Assembly (NCBI RefSeq): GCF_003863965.1
Contig: NZ_RRCN01000001.1
Location: 1,684,702-1,748,701, forward strand
Direction: 5' to 3'
DNA: 64,000 nucleotides
Source: Paenibacillus oralis
GTDB taxonomy: Bacteria; Bacillota; Bacilli; Paenibacillales; Paenibacillaceae
This document shows positions 39,109 to 48,075 of the stretch, in pieces. Each line of letters begins with the position of its first letter. Position 1 is the first letter of the stretch. The position numbers and the translations under genes were made by a program. Below the pieces are notes generated by a model, which was not told where the DNA came from, searched no databases, and was given only the letters and a program-made list of their open reading frames with translations.

Positions 39109-39146
39109 AAAAAACGACCGCCTTCTTTTTAAAGAATACGATCGTT
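39109..39146 (-). terminator. Terminator of the left Gln-rich gene
   Basis: Read leftward, AACGATCG pairs with CGGTCGTT (one G-U) around an A/T loop and is followed by TTTT. The same terminator follows the right copy. Confidence 0.85.
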
Positions 39147-39159
39147 TTCACTTGCTGTT

Positions 39160-39507
39160 TTATTGATATTGCCGTGGCTGCAAATTCTGATTCTGCCAGC
39201 TCTGAGCCGTTGGCCAGCCCGCACTCTGCAAGCCGGGTTGTTGTTGCGCTGTTTGTTGAAGCTGAGAACAAATTTGCATCGCCTGCTGCATCTGCTGTAT
39301 GGCAGTTTGATGTCCTTGCAGAACAAATTGAATGGTTTGAACCGCTTGACGTTCTTTCTGGGCCAGCTGATCCAGTTGGGCGGCGTTTTGCTGCTCCTGT
39401 TGCAACATTTGCTGATACATGTTGCTCGATTGCTGCGTTTGCTGGATCAACTGTTGAATAATCTGCGCGCATTGGCTTGCTTGCTGTGAAAGGTTTTGTT
39501 GATACAC
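39160..39507 (-). CDS. Gln-rich helical protein, copy 1
   Basis: GTG at 39,507 is taken as start because AGGAGG lies 9 bases before it, and the second copy has the same GTG while lacking an upstream ATG. The 115-residue protein is about one third Gln and is built of helical heptad-like segments (QQASQCAQIIQQLIQQTQQS, QMLQQEQQNAAQLDQLAQ), with two Cys residues conserved in both copies. I do not recognise a named family; low-complexity helical proteins of this kind occur among spore and envelope proteins. It lies 106 bases after hsp20 and is followed by a terminator. Confidence 0.8.
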   Translation of the reverse strand: MYQQNLSQQASQCAQIIQQLIQQTQQSSNMYQQMLQQEQQNAAQLDQLAQKERQAVQTIQFVLQGHQTAIQQMQQAMQICSQLQQTAQQQPGLQSAGWPTAQSWQNQNLQPRQYQ

Positions 39508-39612
39508 GATCATTGACCTCCTTCAATATGGTAGGACTTCGTCCCCCAAAGGTTATTTTGTGCAAGCGCCCATTTTTCATGTAACGCCTATATTGTGATC
39601 TCACACTTCATT

Positions 39613-40050
39613 TTAATGAAACTGCACATCAATTTGCCGTTGGGTATCGGCTTTTAATTTCGGCATTCGAACTTCAAGGACACCGCTGCGATACGTTGCT
39701 GTCGTTCCTTCCGTTTGAACGCGTGATGGCAAAGACACCGACCGTTGGAATCGTCCGACAAACCGTTCTTTGCGGTGTATTTGTTCCTGTTTCACTTCAT
39801 TCGCTTGCTTTATGGTCCCACTAATTGTAAGCATGTTTTCATCCACATCGATATGAAGGTCTTCTTTTTTATCCAAACCAGGGATTTCACAAGAAGCAAT
39901 CACTTCATGTTCATTCTCAAATACATCAATACGAGGGGTTGCAAATCCTAGACGCGCGCCGATTTCCGGAAGACCTTCGTTAAAAATTTTTTCCAAATCC
40001 CTTCTCCATAGATCGGTATTGCGAAACGAATCCCAAGGAATGAGCGGCAT
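39613..40050 (-). CDS. Small heat-shock protein Hsp20, full-length copy
   Basis: A 145-residue alpha-crystallin-type holdase. The crystallin domain spans about 36-130, with RIDVFENEHEVIASCEIPG, the DENMLTISG strand and the conserved tail GVLEVRMPK. The N-terminus MPLIPWDSFRNTDLWRRDLE is complete and is absent from the truncated copy at 51.9 kb. GGAGG precedes the ATG by 7 bases. Relatives (CotM, YocM, HspA) occur in spores and stress responses of Bacillales. Its context among spore-related genes suggests a sporulation role, but this is not shown by sequence. Confidence 0.93.
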   Translation of the reverse strand: MPLIPWDSFRNTDLWRRDLEKIFNEGLPEIGARLGFATPRIDVFENEHEVIASCEIPGLDKKEDLHIDVDENMLTISGTIKQANEVKQEQIHRKERFVGRFQRSVSLPSRVQTEGTTATYRSGVLEVRMPKLKADTQRQIDVQFH

Positions 40051-40225
40051 GTAATTTCCTCCATTGTCATCATTTTTTCAAGCTTTATTTTGTACTCTTC
40101 GGGAAATATTATTCTTTGCTACCCTGCATTGTTGAATTGAAATATGCTTTTTTGGGTCGCGACTCCCGGCAAGAGCCCCTGAAAAAATTGTTGAGAGTTT
40201 GTTTACCGCAATGTTACCGACACAT

Positions 40226-41275
40226 TTAAACTGTTCCCTTAAATGCGGGTAATTGAACAATAACGTTTGTGCCTAGATCAGAGCTATCGATTTTCAAAGA
40301 GCCTCCCATTTTTTCGATCATAACTTGACTAAAACTGAGCCCAAATCCAATGGCGTCCTGTTTACTTGTAATAAACGGTAGGATGATTCGGGACTGCAGA
40401 TCTTCTGGAATTCCTGCTCCTTGATCGCGAACAATGATGTGGATGTGATTATCCGTAATGTTAATTCGGAGCGTTAAGACAGAACCTGGGGGACTTGCAT
40501 CTAATGCATTGTTAATGATTTCTTGCAGCGCCGCTCGCAGCAACTTGGGGTGTCCAAACACAAAACCGTTTTGCTCCGGAAATTCCAGAGCGAAACGTAC
40601 TGTTTTCTCCAATGCTTGGACCTGTATATCTGGAATCCATTCTTGCATAAATGAAAGAAGAGAAATAGGAACAAATTTCCATTCGAAAGGTTTTCCAAAG
40701 AGCAAAAATCGCTGCAACGCTTTGTCGATCGTCTGAATTTGCTCATCAAGCAGTTTAAAGTATCCGGCCAATTTCTGATGAGGTGGAGATGCCGCGAATT
40801 GTAAAACGGAAACATGATCCTTCAAACTTTTTTCCAGAAGTTGAAGCGTCCCTTTGATTACCGTTAAAGGATTTAGAATGATATTGGCTGTGCCCGCCGC
40901 CATATGCACAATGGTTTCCCTTCTTTCTTTCTCGCATTGTATTTTCACGTACTGTTGAAAATCTTGGATATCGGCCATCAGAACAAAACATTCCCCTTTT
41001 AGCTGCGGGTATACATAGGTGATCATGGATCGTACTTTGCCATCTAACCTCTCTTGCACGAGTACTCCCGAGTAATTCTTTTTATCCTGCAGTACTTGCC
41101 CCACGATCGATTGTAATGCCGAGTGTTCAGGGAATTCTTCTCCGGAGGTTACTGTGTACCAGGTATTCATGGTTGTATTTAAAAATAAAATTTTGGCTTC
41201 TGAATCGACGATAGCCAGTCCAATATCCATTTGATCTGAATTCATGAGGAACTCTACGATTTGCCTCATCACCAT
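40226..41275 (-). CDS. PAS-containing histidine-kinase-like protein lacking the acceptor His
   Basis: The 349-residue cytosolic protein has an N-terminal PAS domain (about 10-112), a dimerisation helix and an ATPase domain. In the dimerisation helix, where active relatives read IAHEIRNPLT, this one reads TANIILNPLT: Asn 131 replaces the phospho-acceptor His and Ile replaces the Glu. The ATPase boxes look sound: EIINNALDAS (N box), VRDQGAGIPED (G1), GFGLSF (G2). It is closest to the sporulation kinases of KinA/KinB type. It lies next to a truncated but His-bearing kinase. A His-less kinase could act as a scaffold, phosphatase or heterodimer partner. Confidence 0.88.
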   Translation of the reverse strand: MVMRQIVEFLMNSDQMDIGLAIVDSEAKILFLNTTMNTWYTVTSGEEFPEHSALQSIVGQVLQDKKNYSGVLVQERLDGKVRSMITYVYPQLKGECFVLMADIQDFQQYVKIQCEKERRETIVHMAAGTANIILNPLTVIKGTLQLLEKSLKDHVSVLQFAASPPHQKLAGYFKLLDEQIQTIDKALQRFLLFGKPFEWKFVPISLLSFMQEWIPDIQVQALEKTVRFALEFPEQNGFVFGHPKLLRAALQEIINNALDASPPGSVLTLRINITDNHIHIIVRDQGAGIPEDLQSRIILPFITSKQDAIGFGLSFSQVMIEKMGGSLKIDSSDLGTNVIVQLPAFKGTV

Positions 41276-41381
41276 TAACTTCCTTCCCGGCCACTTATCG
41301 TGTGCAGAACTACAGTAAAAAAGCCAGCTAATTTCTCGTCACGAAGTGGAACCCGATTTCTAAGATTATACCTATAAGCCG

Positions 41382-42040
41382 TTACAGAGCGATGGGAAAG
41401 GATACGGTAAAAGTTGTACCTTCGCCAACCTCGCTTGCAACCTCAATATTCGCATTGTGATACTCTGCAATCTGATAACAAATGGATAGCCCGAGACCTG
41501 TCCCTGTCTCTTTCTGTGTAAAAAAAGGTTGTCCGATCTTTTGCAACAATTCTTGCGGAATTCCAACCCCGTTATCCCTTATGCTTACTTTAACCCATTC
41601 ATCGCATCGCATTTGTTCGATCCAGACGGTTCCTCCTTCAGGCATCGCTTCAATGGAATTCTTAATCAAATTAATAAATAACTGTTTGATTTTATTTCCA
41701 TCGCACCGGATCTGCACGGATTCCTTGGTTGGATGAAAGTGAATTTCAACATTATGTAAAGTGGCCTGCGTCTGAAGCAGCACAACGATATCCTGAATCA
41801 GCTCGGAAAGATCATGCCGCGTCAAGTTCATCTCTTGCGGTTTGGCTAAGGCCAGCAGTTCATTTACAATAAGTTCGATACGAGTTAATTCATCCTTCAT
41901 AATATCGTAGTACTTACTTCCATTTTCGTTGCCGGCGCTTAACAATTGCAGAAATCCTTTCAGCGCGGTAAGCGGGTTTCGAATTTCATGCGCAATTCCC
42001 GCGGCCATTTGACCCGCTATGGATAATTTGTCTGCCTGAT
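41382..42040 (-). pseudogene. KinB-type sporulation histidine kinase, 5'-truncated by IS1182
   Basis: The remaining C-terminal part (about 215 residues) contains an intact acceptor box (MAAGIAHEIRNPLT) and ATPase boxes (LIKNSIEAMPEGG, RDNGVGIPQE, GTGLGLSICYQI). Coding continues upstream of the first ATG as YQADKLSIAGQ and then ends at the IS1182 end near 42,040. The sensor part is gone from this site. Without a start or ribosome site it is probably not made, unless transcription and initiation from the IS supply it. Confidence 0.85.
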
Positions 42041-42149
42041 ACAGACTGTCGACAAAGTACCTTTCGACAGTTTCTTTTTAATCAAAAACTTCATCCATTC
42101 ACCGCGTTAATATGATATAATAGTATTAATCACTGATGAATGGGAGTGC

Positions 42150-42710
42150 TTGCAATTGCTGCGGAAAACAGGCTATGAAGGACGTACACAAATATCCTTG
42201 GTCTCTCTGGAGGAGTTGGTTCCGGGAGAGCATCTTGTTCGTCAAATTGAAAATGCAATTGACTTTAATTTCATTTACGATCTCGTTCGTGACACTTACA
42301 GCGAAGATACCGGTCGTCCTAGCATCGATCCTGTCGTTCTCATCAAGATCGCTCTTATTCAGTGTATCTTTGGCATCCGCTCGATCCGTCAGACGATCAA
42401 AGAAATCGAAACCAACATTGCTTATCGTTGGTTCCTCGGCTATGACTTTAGCCAGCCCATTCCTCACTTCTCGACGCTGGGTAAAAACTATGTCCGCCGT
42501 TTCCGGGATACAGGGCTCTTTGAATCGATCTTCGCCCGGGTTTTAGAAGAAGCCGTGAAGCATGGATTTGTGCACCCTGATGTGCTTTTCATCGATGCCA
42601 CTCACGTGAAAGCTAATGCGAACAGAAACAAATACGTGAAAGAGCTAGTCCAAGAACAAAGCAAAAAGTTTCAAGATCTGCTGGATGATGACTATTTAGC
42701 CCCCATTTAG
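42150..42710 (+). pseudogene. IS1182 transposase, N-terminal part
   Basis: The frame starts at TTG 42,150 or 42,156 after GGGAG and reads LRKTGYEGRTQISLVSLEEL, typical of the IS1182 transposase N-terminus, and includes VLFIDATHVKANANRNK, which carries a catalytic Asp. It breaks off at DDDYL where the IS3-family element entered; the C-terminal half resumes at about 44,121. Confidence 0.88.
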
Positions 42711-42741
42711 ACTTGGACAGTACACCCCTTACTTAGATACA

Positions 42742-43095
42742 ATGAAATCAAGCGGAGGGGAACACAATATGACGAAGAAACAGTACGACTTAAACTTTAA
42801 GAAAATGGTTGTTGCCAAGGGCAAAGAGATTGGCAATATGACAGCCGTAGCGCGTCAACATGAGCTTGATCCTAAGATGGTTCTCAGATGGGCCAGAGAG
42901 CTCAGCCGTAAGGATCTGGATCAGTTGGACGGGAACAGCATCAAGCAAGCGAAGTTTGTTCCTACTGCAGAAGATTATGCACAGCTTGAAAGAGAAAATG
43001 AAAAACTTAAGAAGCTCTATGCAGAGCAAGCCCTAGAGAGGGATATTCTCAAAGACCTACTAAAAAAAACGAACCCGCACTTGCGGATAAAATAG
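42742..43095 (+). CDS. IS3-family OrfA
   Basis: A 117-residue protein (105 residues if translation starts at the ATG at 42,778 (codon 13) or the ATG shown at 42,770 region) with an N-terminal helix-turn-helix (NMTAVARQHELDPKMVLRWA) and a C-terminal leucine-zipper-like helix (LERENEKLKKLYAEQALERD). It binds the element's ends. GCGGAGGGG precedes the inner start. Near its end an A8 run allows a -1 shift into orfB. Confidence 0.85.
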   Translation: MKSSGGEHNMTKKQYDLNFKKMVVAKGKEIGNMTAVARQHELDPKMVLRWARELSRKDLDQLDGNSIKQAKFVPTAEDYAQLERENEKLKKLYAEQALERDILKDLLKKTNPHLRIK

Positions 43096-44024
43096 AGATT
43101 GCTCAGAAGTATATCGTACAAGGGCATAGCATCAGCTTCGTGCTGCGTGTACTGGAAGTAGAGCGATCCACGTACTATGCACATGTTAATAGAAGGCAGC
43201 AAGTTCAAGAGACTATACTCAGGATCGGTCGCCCCGCACCTGGTTTATCTTATACACAAGACGGCAAGCCCGTAAGCGATGAGCAGATCTGTGAATGGAT
43301 CATGGAGTTCTTAGCAGGAGAAGGCGCGGCGTACGGCTATCGTAAGCTTACTGTGCTTCTTAGAAGACGCCATAAACTTAAGATCAACAAGAAGAAAGTG
43401 TACCGCCTGTGCAAGTTAATGGACGTGCTTCGTCCACAGCGAAAAATAAAGATAAAGCATCCTAAGCGTCTAGCTAACAATCGCGTGATAACCGATTCTA
43501 ATCAGTTGTGGGAAGTCGATATTAAATACGGATGGATTCAAGGTGAGCAGCGGTTCTTCTTCCTTATGTGCATAATAGATGTGTTTGATCGCGCCATCGT
43601 CGCCTATCATATTGGGCTGACCTGTGAAGCCAAGCACCTCGTTCAGATTACGCAGGAAGCGCTTATGAAACGCCAGCTCTTTGATCAAGAGGATAAGCCG
43701 GTCTTACGTTCCGATAATGGTCCGCAGTTTATCAGCCATCGGTTTGAAGAGGCTTGTACGGAATTTGGCATGGTTCACGAGCGTATTCCGCCTAATACGC
43801 CAAATAAAAATGCGCACATCGAATCCTATCACGCCATCATTGAATTAGAGTGTTACCAGCGCCATGAATTTGAGTCCTATCCACAGGCCTATGAGATTGT
43901 GAGTCAGTTTATTCAGGATTATAACCGCATCCGTATTCATGGCAGCATCTATGACTTATCCCCCTATGAGTACAGGGAGGCAGTCAAGCAAGGAATGGTA
44001 AAACCGAAACAAGTTAAAGTTTGA
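43072..44024 (+). CDS. IS3-family OrfB, DDE transposase
   Basis: The orfB frame is open upstream of the GTG at 43,140: after the A8 run at 43,062-43,069 the -1 frame reads NEPALADKIEIAQKYIVQG and continues into VLRVLEVERSTYY. This means the active product is an OrfAB fusion made by ribosomal slippage. The catalytic triad is intact: Asp in WEVDIKYG, Asp in RSDNGPQF, Glu in HIESYHA. The element may still be active. Confidence 0.88.
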
Positions 44025-44120
44025 TCATCTTCGAAACGTCCATTTAAGAGTAAATGGCAGCAATTTAAAGCAATTCTACAATCGATATCGAATAAGAGGT
44101 GCAGTGTCCACAATAAGGGT

Positions 44121-45013
44121 GTTTAACCGATGAGATTAATCAGGACCGTATTGCGCATGGAAAGAAGCCTCTGGAAAAAAAGTCGGAAGTCTCCATGAAG
44201 GAGGTGAAGACCAGCGCCACTGATCCAGAGAGCGGGTTGTTTGTAAAAGGGGAAAAAGAACGGGTATTTGCCTACAGCTTCCATACCGCGTGTGATCGGA
44301 GTGGGTTTGTACTGGGCGTCAAGGTAACTCCAGGCAACGTTCACGACAGTCAAATGTTTGAGGATCTACTAGGCGAGGTGGCCCGGAACCTCTCGACTCC
44401 AAGGGCGGTTGCCGCGGATGCAGGATACAAGACACCCTACATTTGCAGGACGCTGCTCAAAGAAGGAATTCGCCCGGTTATGCCCTACACCCGGCCCCAT
44501 ACGAAAGATGGCTTTTTCCGAAAGTATGAGTATGTGTATGATGAATATTATGACTGCTACATTTGCCCGGCGAACGCTGTACTGTCTTACGAAACAACCA
44601 ACCGCGACGGGTATAAAATGTATCGGTCCGATCCGAGCATTTGTCAGAACTGCCCACTTCGAGATCGGTGCACAGAGAGCAAGGATGCTGTAAAGCGGAT
44701 CAGCCGGCACATCTGGGCTGAATACGTAGAGGAAGCTGAGCACCTCCGACATACGGAAGGAAGCAAACAGCTTTACCAAAAGCGAAAAGAAACAATAGAA
44801 CGAGTATTTGCGGATTTGAAAGAAAAGCATGGCATGCGTTGGACGACCTTACGAGGACTTAAGAAGGTGACGATGCAGGCGATGCTTGTTTTCACTGCTA
44901 TGAACCTGAAAAAAATGGCGACCTGGCTTTGGAAGTCAGGTCGCCGGATAAATAGAACGCACGCTCTTTTTCAATATGTGCTTCAAATTCACAAAAACTC
45001 CCATTGCTTTTGA
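44121..45013 (+). pseudogene. IS1182 transposase, C-terminal part
   Basis: From about 44,127 the frame reads DEINQDRIAHGKKPLEKK and then the DDE core (VTPGNVHDSQ, AADAGYKTPY, CPANAVLSYETTN with a Cys cluster CQNCPLRDRC, and KETIERVFADLKEKHGMR with the catalytic Glu). It joins the N-terminal part at 42,150-42,700 if the IS3-family element is removed. Confidence 0.88.
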
Positions 45014-45127
45014 ATCAGCAAGGGAGTTTGTCTTCACTCTGAGAGGCCGGCAAAGTGCCGGCCTCTCAGATCAAGTATAAACAAGTAATGACGCCTCCAA
45101 AGGATTCGTTTTACAGTGTTCGCTATC

Positions 45128-46054
45128 TCATATCCCGGAAGGACAAGCAAGTATATCCATTTGCTCTCGATTTTGACTCCGTTCGTCCTGGATCAATTGA
45201 CATAACGTTCTCGCCAATATACGTCCAGCCGTTCTTGGGGCGACCAATCCCGGTAAACTTGGTGCCAACAAGGCCTTGATTCCACGTTTTTCGGCAAAAC
45301 GAAAATCGGTCCCACCTGGTTTGGAAGCCAAATCAATAATAATAGCGTGATGCGGAATACGGGTCAACACACGAGAAGTAAGGATTTGCTCCGGAACCGT
45401 GTTAAAAATAATATCCACATTTACGCCTTCATCGTACAAATCTTTCGTATAAAACGGCTCAATCCCCATCTCCCATGCACGTGCAAACTGCTCCGGTTTC
45501 AGAACCCCCGCTTTGACGTGTGCTCCCAGGCGGTGAAGCATGCCGGCTAACGTAAGACCGATTCTCCCCAAACCCAGCACCATACAACGCGAACCATGTA
45601 TGGTAATGTCCGTATGTTGAATGGCCATCAATAAGGCGCCTTCCGCAGTGGGAATGGAATTGTATATGGCAACATCGTCCCTGCTGAATAATTCAATCAG
45701 ATCTATTCCTAGTTCTACGCAAAGGTTCCTCAAGTAAGACTTGGCTATGCCAGTACAGACTTTTGCGTGTTTCGGCAAGGAAGACATATATTCCTTGTTC
45801 AGCAATAACGTTTCAGATGAAAATGAAGACTCTACTCTGCCATGGTCGTCTGTACCGACAACCGGTAATATCAATACATCAGCATTGCGAAGCACCTCCC
45901 TCGTAAGCTTGGAATGCTGAACTTCAAGAAGTTGTTCGTGCAAATCTTCATAACCGATTACCACAACATTTGCATCCAGGTCTGTGAATGACCGAATGAT
46001 TTCAAGATGTCGGGCATCGCCTCCAAGGAAAACAATATGCAGACCCGTTAACAA
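45128..46054 (-). CDS. dpaA: Dipicolinate synthase subunit A (SpoVFA), orphan
   Basis: The 308-residue protein matches DpaA over its whole length: N-terminal HIVFLGGDARHLEII, the dinucleotide fold GLGRIGLTLAGML (161-173) and the C-terminal SLPGLVAPRTAGRILA. With DpaB it makes dipicolinic acid in the mother cell, the core solute of heat-resistant spores. DpaB normally follows directly; here the IS1182 element lies downstream and no dpaB is visible. It may be an extra copy or may use a DpaB encoded elsewhere. Confidence 0.93.
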   Translation of the reverse strand: MLTGLHIVFLGGDARHLEIIRSFTDLDANVVVIGYEDLHEQLLEVQHSKLTREVLRNADVLILPVVGTDDHGRVESSFSSETLLLNKEYMSSLPKHAKVCTGIAKSYLRNLCVELGIDLIELFSRDDVAIYNSIPTAEGALLMAIQHTDITIHGSRCMVLGLGRIGLTLAGMLHRLGAHVKAGVLKPEQFARAWEMGIEPFYTKDLYDEGVNVDIIFNTVPEQILTSRVLTRIPHHAIIIDLASKPGGTDFRFAEKRGIKALLAPSLPGLVAPRTAGRILARTLCQLIQDERSQNREQMDILACPSGI

Positions 46055-46090
46055 AAAATCCCCCTACTTTCCTTAAGTATGGATTTAAAA

Positions 46091-46405
46091 TTAACTAACC
46101 TCGTTTACCATCTTTAAAAGCGCATCTGCTCCTTTCATCCCAGGGCAAATTCCGCGTAATTCCGCCTCTGTGGTCACCATATCGAGTGGGGCATCCAGCA
46201 ATTGCTCTATTGTTCGTACCCCGGTTGCGCGTCCTGCCACAATGCGGCGATCGTTTAATTTCTCATTTAACAAACGAATATCAAGCGCTCCGCACATGAT
46301 ATATCCGTGATCGGTTGTGATGGCCAGAAGTGTTGTTTTGGGCAGGGCGACCTCGATACTTATAACCTGATGACCTTCAACTTCAATCGGTTTCATCATG
46401 ATCAT
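46091..46405 (-). CDS. YunC-like DUF1805 protein
   Basis: A 104-residue protein with KTTLLAITTDHGYIMCGALDIRLLNEKLNDRR, the characteristic Gly-Tyr-Ile-Met-Cys-Gly-Ala-Leu-Asp segment of DUF1805. The family is widespread in spore formers and of unknown function. GGAGCTGC precedes the start, which may be either of two close ATGs. It lies 36 bases upstream of dpaA and is probably co-transcribed. Confidence 0.85.
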   Translation of the reverse strand: MIMMKPIEVEGHQVISIEVALPKTTLLAITTDHGYIMCGALDIRLLNEKLNDRRIVAGRATGVRTIEQLLDAPLDMVTTEAELRGICPGMKGADALLKMVNEVS

Positions 46406-46431
46406 CTATGATGCAGCTCCTTTTTTTCTAC

Positions 46432-46560
46432 ACTATATGCCGGGCGTGATATTTGCACCATAGACTGTTGCCCAAATTCGATATTACTTGTATTCGTTGG
46501 AGGCGCCTTCTCCCCTTTCGCCATATACATGTGTAATTGGACTTCGATTCAATTCCATGT
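46432..46560 (-). CDS. Possible 42-residue peptide between YunC-like and Cls remnant
   Basis: A short frame starting at the ATG near 46,527 reads MYMAKGEKAPPTNTSNIEF and ends near 46,399, overlapping the ribosome site of the YunC-like gene. No good ribosome site is seen before it. It is listed as a weak candidate only. Confidence 0.25.
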
Positions 46561-46572
46561 AATTTTTGAGAT

Positions 46573-47118
46573 TTATAACAAAGGAGATAACAAACGCGCT
46601 GCTTGATCAAGCATGCGCTCGGAAGAGGTACGATGCATATGATCTTCCAAACGATATGGAGTAGCCTCGGCGAGATCCCGTTCGAATTGTTCCGTAAGCT
46701 CCCGGGCCACATCAGAATGATACATCACTGCACACACTTCGTAGTTTAAACGGTAACTACGGAGATCGTAGTTGGAAGAACCCACTTCGGCAATCTCGCC
46801 ATCGATAATCATGACTTTCGCGTGCAGCACCCCTTTGTTGTACTGAAACACATCGATCCCTGCTTCCACGAGTTCGCCATAATACGTACGGCTTGCAGCT
46901 CCTGCAACTTTAGGAATCACTTGGCGCGGCACCAGTAATCTCACTCGAACGCCACGCGCCGCGGCTGTTTTGATGGCCATCATGATATCCGCATCGGGTA
47001 TAAAATAAGGGTTGGTCACGTCGATGGTTCGGGTCGCCTGCGTCAGGCAGATGAAATGCATTTCCCGAATGACCGGGGTAGACGGTTGGGGTGGGACATA
47101 GCCGCTATACTCCGGCAA
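46573..47118 (-). pseudogene. Cardiolipin synthase / phospholipase D-type protein, C-terminal half only
   Basis: The 181 codons carry the second HKD motif (HAKVMIIDGEIAEVGSSNYD) and the PYFIPD and RSYRLNYE segments of bacterial cardiolipin synthase, but the two membrane helices and the first HKD motif (about 280 residues) are missing. Both HKD motifs are needed for one active site, so this is a remnant unless it pairs as a dimer. Its 5' end overlaps the preceding 120-residue gene by 14 bases. Its last 25 codons (SSERMLDQAARLLSPLL) occur again, inverted, at about 49.4 kb. Confidence 0.85.
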
Positions 47119-47467
47119 CTACCCAGGTTCCATATTCGCCCGCCTGTAAAGAGGGGGGTAGCATCTGCAGACGTCCGGTGAGAACCAGATGCCGAAGTTG
47201 AATCTGGACATCGTCATAGATGGTTAAATGGCCGGAGTAGGCGGCGTAGGGGGAATGAAACATGATCTGCTGCGCGCTTTCATTCCAGCTTCCTTCAATC
47301 GGAATCGGCGTTCCGCGAAATTGGATGGTGCCTTGAATTTGTTGGTCCGGCAAAACACGCATCACGAGTTTGCCCCACACAACCGGTCTTCCGGCGACAG
47401 ATGCATGAACTCCCCATATGGAAAAGGGAGGTAAACTCTTTGTACTTGTTTGAGCCGCAACGGACAT
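47105..47467 (-). CDS. Unknown 120-residue protein
   Basis: A complete frame with GAGGAG about 10 bases before the ATG. The product is rich in beta-type segments (GKLVMRVLPDQQIQGTIQF, GHLTIYDDVQIQLRHLVLTG) with no signal peptide or membrane helix. I do not recognise the family. The C-terminus (TWVVAGV) lies at the junction with the cardiolipin synthase remnant and may itself be altered. Confidence 0.65.
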   Translation of the reverse strand: MSVAAQTSTKSLPPFSIWGVHASVAGRPVVWGKLVMRVLPDQQIQGTIQFRGTPIPIEGSWNESAQQIMFHSPYAAYSGHLTIYDDVQIQLRHLVLTGRLQMLPPSLQAGEYGTWVVAGV

Positions 47468-47779
47468 GATTCATCACTCCTCAAAGTTGGATCACGTCAT
47501 TATATGCGTCCTCGGAAAAAATGCCAGTCACTGGGCATGAATTCTTTACAGATAACCGAACATGATCAAGTAAAAGAAGATGGACAGTATCGTCATCGGG
47601 ATGCGCCTTTGACTGCTTTTCTCTACCTGACTCGTTTTCCGGAAGTCGAATGGTCCAGCATAAGAACGCCGGTATAATTGATCAGTTGATCCGGTTCCAG
47701 ACCCCACACATAAAATTTTTCGTGCGAAAAAAATTCGTAAAGCAATGGATATTTATTGTCCATTGATGGCGTCTTTCTC
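47468..47779. other. Decayed small gene, minus strand
   Basis: The minus strand at about 47,760-47,650 reads MDNKYPLLYEF and, after a T8 run with a frame change, FYVWGLEPDQLINYTGVLM. The part near 47,620-47,560 encodes a hydrophobic stretch (ILSIFFYLIMFGYL). It looks like a small membrane-associated gene broken by frameshifts. Confidence 0.35.
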
Positions 47780-47929
47780 TTATATTGGTTGTTTCTTAAT
47801 GCAGACAGGTTTCGAACAAAATTGTTTCAACCCATCCCAGTTGCCCCAGATGCAATTTTTACATCGATTCGGTTGTCTTGGGGCAGAGGTAGTCCGGTAT
47901 TCAACGCTTGTACTGAATGTTCGTGACAT
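47780..47929 (-). CDS. 49-residue Cys-rich protein (zinc-ribbon-like)
   Basis: The ATG at 47,929 is preceded by AAAGGTG at 9 bases. The C-terminal half has four Cys in the pattern C-x2-C-x10-C-x4-C (RCKNCIWGNW...FCSKPVCIKK), which could bind zinc. No match to a named family. It is one of several very small leftward genes between 47.1 and 48.8 kb. Confidence 0.5.
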   Translation of the reverse strand: MSRTFSTSVEYRTTSAPRQPNRCKNCIWGNWDGLKQFCSKPVCIKKQPI

Positions 47930-48075
47930 GCAGGTATTCACCTTTCCAATTTTATGCAAACAGCATTTAAGTTGTCCAGAAACGAATCATCCTATTCCGC
48001 CAAGCAGTTATCCGCATCGTGAAAGTTCCGCTTGGATTTGATCCCATCTACCCTTGTCCCCTGCATACAAATATC

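Larger units (their letters stand above)
39105..39985. repeat. Left inner inverted duplication (Gln-rich plus hsp20)
   Basis: This block is inverted relative to 51,972-52,820 and carries the same two genes, spacer and terminator. The match starts inside hsp20 at the codons for IGARLGFATP and ends just past the terminator near GATGCGTATACCCC. Confidence 0.88.
42714..44110 (+). mobile_element. IS3-family insertion sequence
   Basis: Imperfect inverted ends are TGGACAGTACACC at 42,714 and, in complement at 44,110, TGGACACTGCACC. The element is about 1.4 kb, carries orfA and orfB with a frameshift site, and interrupts the IS1182 transposase. Terminal bases may extend a little further on each side. 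Confidence 0.85.
42040..45068 (+). mobile_element. IS1182-family element, interrupted by an IS3-family element
   Basis: The element spans roughly 42,040-45,068. The sequences CAGACTGTCGACAAAG near the left end and GTTTGTCTTCACTCTG near the right end look like decayed inverted ends; exact termini are uncertain. A TATAAT motif near 42,113 lies before the transposase. The transposase frame is split at about 42,700 and 44,120 by an IS3-family insertion. A perfect 11-base stem GAGAGGCCGGC/GCCGGCCTCTC marks the right end. Confidence 0.8.

Noticed and set aside
38954..39604. 216-codon minus frame covering the left Gln-rich gene
   Set aside because: It is out of frame with both the Gln-rich gene and its homologous copy; its Ser/Thr/Ala composition comes from reading CAG repeats in another frame.
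46428..46712. 94-codon minus frame over the cls remnant end
   Set aside because: Overlaps the better supported cls frame and has no family resemblance.
47745..48041. 98-codon plus frame
   Set aside because: It overlaps the minus-strand 49-residue gene, which has a ribosome site and a Cys pattern; the plus frame has neither a site nor a plausible composition.
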